Below, in pieces: positions 54,240-59,208 of a stretch of DNA of 59,208 bases. Both the position numbers and the translations under genes were made by a program. How positions within the stretch are numbered: the stretch's first letter is position 1; each line of letters begins with the position of its first letter. Source of the stretch: Brachionus koreanus (taxonomy: Eukaryota; Rotifera; Eurotatoria; Ploima; Brachionidae); assembly GCA_016987375.1 (NCBI GenBank), contig PJRA01000143.1, positions 229,272 through 288,479 on the forward strand. The letters run 5' to 3'. The notes under the pieces were generated by a model, which searched no databases, was not told the origin of the DNA, and saw only the letters and a program-made list of their open reading frames with translations.

Positions 54240-57085
54240 ATAAGAAAAATAAATATGTAAATCATGATTGTAAAATCGATAAAAATTTCAAATTATTTTT
54301 AATATAGAGATAATGCATAATTAACAATTAAAATTAAAAAATTAGAAAGTTTGATATTTATAATGGATTTAATTTCTTTGAGAATTTTTAATTTTTACGA
54401 AAAGCATGCTTGGTTCTGAACAACCCATTGATTCAAAGATTTTTAATATTAAAATTACTTGTTTGAAGGGTAATATTATCTAAATATATAAATAATAAAA
54501 ATGGGAAATTTATATTCATTTTTGAGAAAAGAAAAGTTTTGAAAAATTTTATTTAATTTGTTAAATTAAAACTTTGAAATAATTGGATTATTATGTATTA
54601 AAAAGACAGAATTTTGTTGATTATAAAATGTTTTTAGTTATACAAAAGATTACGTGAATGCTTGTTTTATTTTCATAATTTTGAATTTTTGAACTCTTAA
54701 AGCTTACATGTATATTAAATTATTGTCTTGTTAATGCAAAAGCCTATGTCCAGCGTCAATTGTTTCAATTGTTTAGATACATCTTGAAAAGATCTGCTCA
54801 GTTTTACATAATAAAAGCTACCGCTGACAATCCTAAGAAAGCAATAAAACAAAAAAAGTTCTTTAATCAAAAATATTAATCAATTAAGTAAGAATAAAAT
54901 AGCTTTTTGATTTAATCATTAGGATAGGTTCTTGAGAAAAATAAATATAAAAAACACATGTTCTTAGAAGAACTGCTTCTTGTCATATCTTCCAGTTTTA
55001 ATGTCTTTCTTTGTAGAAGAGATTGATTCAAATTGAAATAAAAATTGACAATAAATATAAATTAATCAAATTCGTCAAATTAAAAATATTTTTAAAGAAT
55101 TAAAAAAAATTCAAAATCTATCAAATTTTCAGTTTGGGTTGTTTGAAGTTTTAAAATGCTTGAAATTAAATTAATTTAACTATGTTAAAGCATTACCTTT
55201 GTTATGCTTTTATGAAATTTAAATTGAAATTCTCTTTGTCCTTTTAAAATTTCTGAGTGAAAAAATAAACCAAATGAAACTTCGAAATTTACAGTTTTTC
55301 TTGAGAAAAAAATATTTTTTCTATTAATAGAAATTTTTTATCCTAAGAAAATCTTAAGCTTTTATCTAGAACTTTTTTAACTAATCTTAAAAGAAACTTG
55401 CAAAAATCTATGGGGATATTACAAACTAAGATCAAGAACAGATTAAACCTTCATAAAAGCTGTCACAAAGCATCAGTCACTTTATGTAACAAGATTAGAT
55501 GAATGAGGACGATAGACTGTTTTTTTTCTGAGATATATTAGACTGACTCAATAATTTTACATAACTTTTTTAATTTATCAAAAAACAAAAGCAATAGTTA
55601 ACTTATCTTCAAATATAAACCATGCTCTAAAGTCTTAAACCACTATGAGAAACTTGGTTTTGGTAAGTTTAGAATTACAAAACAATAGTCAAATAGCTGG
55701 TCAATTTATAATTCAGTATTAAAAAAGTTAAGATGTTAGCAGAGATGTTAGTTAAGAGATTATTTATAAATTTTAACTAGACCACTTAAGTGCACTTCTA
55801 AATTCATTCAAGTTTTTGAAATAACTGTTTCTATTTAGCTAAGTGATAAAATCATCAAATTTTTTTGGTTTTTTAGTCAATAAAGAATCAGTTTAGGTTC
55901 ATGTCTGAGGGTTTTTTTTTGTTTGTTTTTCCTTTAGTTGTTTAAGAATACTTAATTAGCAGAAATAATCTTTTGAGTTTCTGTTTGTGCTTAGAAAATG
56001 TTCGTATTTAAACAACTTAAATATTTGAATAGTCAAGCTCATTAAATCACTTTAATTTTAGAAATTTAAGACACATTATGTTTTTTTTTAATCTTATTGA
56101 CATTTTTCACGTTTTTAACTCATAGAAATTTATTTATCTTAAAAATTTTAAGCATTAAGATTTTTTTTGCGATTTTTTTTTCCAAAATAAAGATTTATTT
56201 ATTTTTGTTAAAATGAATAAGAAGAAAATTTTCTTAATCGTTTTAAGATCAAATATAAAATGAAATATCTTTGAATTTTAAATTATTCTCTTAATTTGAT
56301 TTGATCGGAAATCAGCAAAATTAAAATAAATTTTTAAAACATTATTTTAAAACATTATTAAGCAGCATTAATATGCATGACATTTTTTTCGTCCATTAAT
56401 TTTTAATTAAATAAAAGCTAAAGATAAACATAAATGATTAAAATTTTTTTTGGTGATTTATTTTCATTATTTTCGCTGTCAGCAGTATTTTTAAATAGCT
56501 ATGTAAATTCCAATTTCTATAATTACTTTAACGTATTCGTCAGATTTCAACTTCTTTTTATTAGTTGTTGAAATTTTATAAATAAACAATTTTGTTAGAT
56601 AATTCAAGAAAGAAAGGTAACAAACAGTATGATGAAATAGAAAGACAAAGAGAAAATCAAATTTTAAATTTTATTTTTTTCAATTACAACAATCATTGTT
56701 CATTTTCCTTTTGCTTTTTATGTAATTTTTTTTCAACCAAATCGGAGCATTATATTAATGGATGAGTCTAGATGAGCAAGCAATTAGCGGGACAGACTAA
56801 AATTTTATTTTTTTCATTTTATTTTCTTGAGCTAATGCTCCTTCAGTTAATAAAATTAACAAAACTGGGAGAGTATTAAAAAAATATAATGAAAATTTAG
56901 AGTTATAGGATGCATTACATATGTTTAAATATTTGATGGCTAAAGGAAAAAAGAAGGAAAAGTAACTTAAAACTTTAACTCATTGATTATTCTTTTTAAT
57001 ATTGAGCCGCTTTCGTTTTTTCCTCAACAGTTATTTACTTCGTCTTGGCGTTATGGGCACCATGTAAAATGTAGTTTCTATAGTT
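54240..57085. other. Long gene-free AT-rich interval
   Basis: I see no supported gene, RNA or bounded element here. Confidence 0.45.
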
Positions 57086-57094
57086 TCTTTTAAT

Positions 57095-57290
57095 AATTTA
57101 AAATAGATCAAAGTTAAGAAATTTGTTGAGTGGATTGTAGAGAGTAAGCACATATAAATCATTAATCTTTTCTAAATTTAGTTGAATATAAAGAAGTTCA
57201 AAATTAAAGTTTTCATTGAAAATTTTTAGTCCATCGTAATTCCTAAAAACTTCATTTTCATTTTCTATTTGAAAACCCAATTTTTCAGTA
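57095..57290 (-). mobile_element. LINE endonuclease-domain scrap
   Basis: Minus-strand residues include YDGLKIFNENFNFELLYIQL and YVLTLYNPLNKFL. The E-x-x-x-I then LYNPPN pattern is typical of the central part of LINE apurinic-like endonucleases. Sixty codons, no catalytic motifs retained. Confidence 0.45.
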
Positions 57291-57298
57291 TTCTATTA

Positions 57299-57440
57299 AT
57301 ACATTTAGGTAAATTGTAGCTATTACTCTTTTTTACTCCTTTTTCCTTTTGTAAAAATTCAAAAATTTTCAAAATTGAGGGTTTAAAAGAAAACGAAGGC
57401 TATTCAGACAAACCCAGGGGCATTCCCCACAATTATTTTT
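57299..57440 (+). repeat. Dispersed repeat family A, copy 2
   Basis: Partner of 5338-5475. It adjoins the LINE endonuclease scrap, but copy 1 has no LINE beside it. Confidence 0.55.
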
Positions 57441-57564
57441 TTAATAAAATAAAATAAATTGAAAACCCATTGCTCAACTTCTTTAAAAAAGTCGTCTAAA
57501 AAAAAGAAGAGATTATTGGCAATTTATTTTATCTCTATATGATATTTATTTCTATTTAAAAATA

Positions 57565-57635
57565 TTATTTTGGCAGGGCCTTGGTCGGTTGGAATGGAGA
57601 CTTAGTCCTTCCTTTCAGCCACATGAAAATATTTT
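57565..57635 (+). repeat. Dispersed repeat family B, copy 4
   Basis: GGCAGGGCCTTGGTCGG, GGAATGGAGACTTAGTCCTT and CAGCCACATGAAAA match copy 3 closely. Confidence 0.55.
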
Positions 57636-57639
57636 TGAA

Positions 57640-58680
57640 TAACAAAACTTGTTCTGAGAAAATGTTAAGTTAGATTAGAGCTAAATTTTAAATTTAGCTG
57701 TGAATATTTGATATGTCATTTATTAAAATGCTAGAAACATTACTGATTCTTGTTGGGGGCCCATACTACTAATTAATTTTCTTTCGTTTTTGAAATGTGC
57801 AACAAGTATTAACTAAGCTAAAAAAAATTTAATTAAAATTACTTCAATTGATGAGTTAAGAAGAAATATTTTTTTTTTGTTAAGCTTAACAAAGCTTTTA
57901 TTTGCTTTAACAAAATAGGCCGATAAAACCTATTAGATTGAATCTGAAGTCTACAAAAGAAGGAAAATTATAAAGAAGAAACCCTTACTAATTTATATTT
58001 ATAATTATCATTAAATAATTATCATTCTTAGCTATTTTGTAAATTTTGGCCTAGTTTGTTGTCTTCCAAATCAAATCAAAATATTAAATCACCATCTTAA
58101 GATAGATTTTTATATACAATTTCATTTAATTATATTTAGAATAAATAAAAAATACCGAATTTTATTTTCAAAATTACCCATCTTGACACTGATTAATTTT
58201 AATTTTAGCTGTTATGCAACTAGTTGCCTAATTTAGTTTTAATTCGAAATTCTATTTTAAAAAAAATTGCAAAAATCTTATTTTTTATATGTTAGATTTT
58301 GTCCACTTTATATATTACATTAATTTATTAACTAGTTGGTTTATGTTTGGTTTTGTGGTTAACTAATTTCAGTTTAAAATTGGTTAACCACGATTTCTGA
58401 AAAAGAAAAGATAATCATTGTCTTTTCGTGATAATTATTAAAAATTATGTAATTGAAGTAATTTTTTATTAAATAAGAATTTTTTTGCCAAATTTTAGCC
58501 TGAAGACATTTGATCGAAAACCTTACTAGACTAATTTACAAAAAATCTAATTTGATTTAAATTTATTTCTTTGATATTACTTTATGACCAAATTTCTTTT
58601 AAATGTTTTTCTCTCATAAACAATGAGAAAAACGGCACTTTATCGTTACATTGAAAAAAATAATAGAATAAAAGACAGAA
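57640..58680. other. Gene-free AT-rich interval
   Basis: GGTTAACCA-type motifs near 58330-58395 resemble those in the hAT-type MITE at 53 kb, but no ends or target duplication were found. Confidence 0.35.
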
Positions 58681-58689
58681 AAAATGTCC

Positions 58690-59208
58690 ATATAAACAGA
58701 AAAAGCATTAAATATCTGTGAAAAATATGGCATTCAACATGAAATAAAACTTAATCCCGAAAAAACTCAATATATTCTTTTTGGCGAAAAGCGTAAAAAT
58801 ACAGAAGTTAAACTACGAATGTATGATCAAGAAATTAAATATGTAGAAAAACTAAAATATCTTGGTGTAATTCTTAACAGAAATAACAATAGCAATAATC
58901 AGATTGATTCAAGGATAAAAACAGCATTCAGATCTTTCCACAACCTAAAGAATTTACAAATTGACAATAGTTATTTAGAAATCAGAATTAAAATACATTT
59001 GTTTAAAGTATTTATAAGATCTATATTAACTTATGGACTAGAATATGTTAAAATGTTAAAACTAAAAAAGAACATCAAGAACTACAAATTTGTTACTTGC
59101 AGTCGGACTAGAAAAAAAAGAAAATAAACTTGCATTCGTAGAAAGACTCCTAACTAATGAACACACATTGGGTATTCTTAGCGCGTTTAAAAAAAGTCTA
59201 ATTAAAAA
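58690..59208 (+). mobile_element. LINE reverse transcriptase C-terminal part, runs off the window
   Basis: A plus-strand frame carries EIKLNPEKTQYILFGEKRK, then KYVEKLKYLGVILNRNN and IRSILTYGLEYVK: the post-palm connection of a LINE reverse transcriptase (NPxKTxxxxF ... LKYLGxxL ... YGxE). After a frameshift near 59085 it continues LEKKENKLAFVERLLTNEHT to the window edge. The FADD palm is not present upstream, so the copy is 5'-truncated or rearranged. A different family from the copies at 14.6 and 49.5 kb. Confidence 0.7.

Overview
This window is AT-rich (G+C about a quarter, judged by eye) metazoan nuclear DNA. It has spliced genes with very short GT-AG introns (about 39-130 bp), a lysosomal aspartylglucosaminidase, an S1 serine protease, a TRPM-type cation channel, and a dense layer of decayed transposons. 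Base composition, tiny introns and TE mix fit a monogonont rotifer such as Brachionus; that is an inference, not a proof. Two N gaps (16763-16780 and 48268-49156) mark it as a draft scaffold.

Layout. 1-7.1 kb is intergenic, with antisense LINE scraps and short dispersed repeats. A small secreted-protein gene lies at 7178-7579 (+). LINE debris fills 8.8-10.8 kb and ends in a 50-bp inverted repeat. From 11151 to 25181 (-) I could rebuild a complete 15-exon TRPM-like channel (1276 aa). All exon phases agree. Ten introns are 46-130 bp and the other four are 1.5-3 kb; each long one carries transposons: a MULE/FLYWCH remnant plus a LINE; TTAA-bounded MITEs plus a long-TIR element with a SAP-domain ORF; a hAT remnant; and a Tc1-like element split by a solo LTR. 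Only 77 bp upstream of the TRPM start codon ends another membrane-protein gene on the same strand (25259-25574), an operon-like spacing.

26429-32349 is a 5.9-kb hAT transposon with long TIRs and a perfect 8-bp target duplication. It contains a decayed transposase, a nested LINE and a piece of an AIFM1-like gene. A decayed LINE (33.1-34.2 kb) is followed by an intact two-exon secreted serine protease (34783-35712, +).

36422-45016 is an 8.6-kb MULE-like transposon with matching TIRs and a perfect 9-bp target duplication. Its minus strand encodes a DDE transposase fused to a Ulp1/C48 protease domain with a RING-like tail, a separate 12-exon coiled-coil protein with two MYT1-type C2HC zinc fingers, and a captured HEATR5 gene fragment. 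It is the most unusual object here. The intronless aspartylglucosaminidase gene follows (46227-47282, +).

From 48 kb to the end there is no intact host gene. The region holds a MITE cut by the large gap, a second copy of the intronic LINE, a 683-bp hAT-type MITE with an 8-bp target duplication, and several LINE scraps, the last running off the window. No rRNA gene, convincing tRNA gene or CRISPR array was seen.
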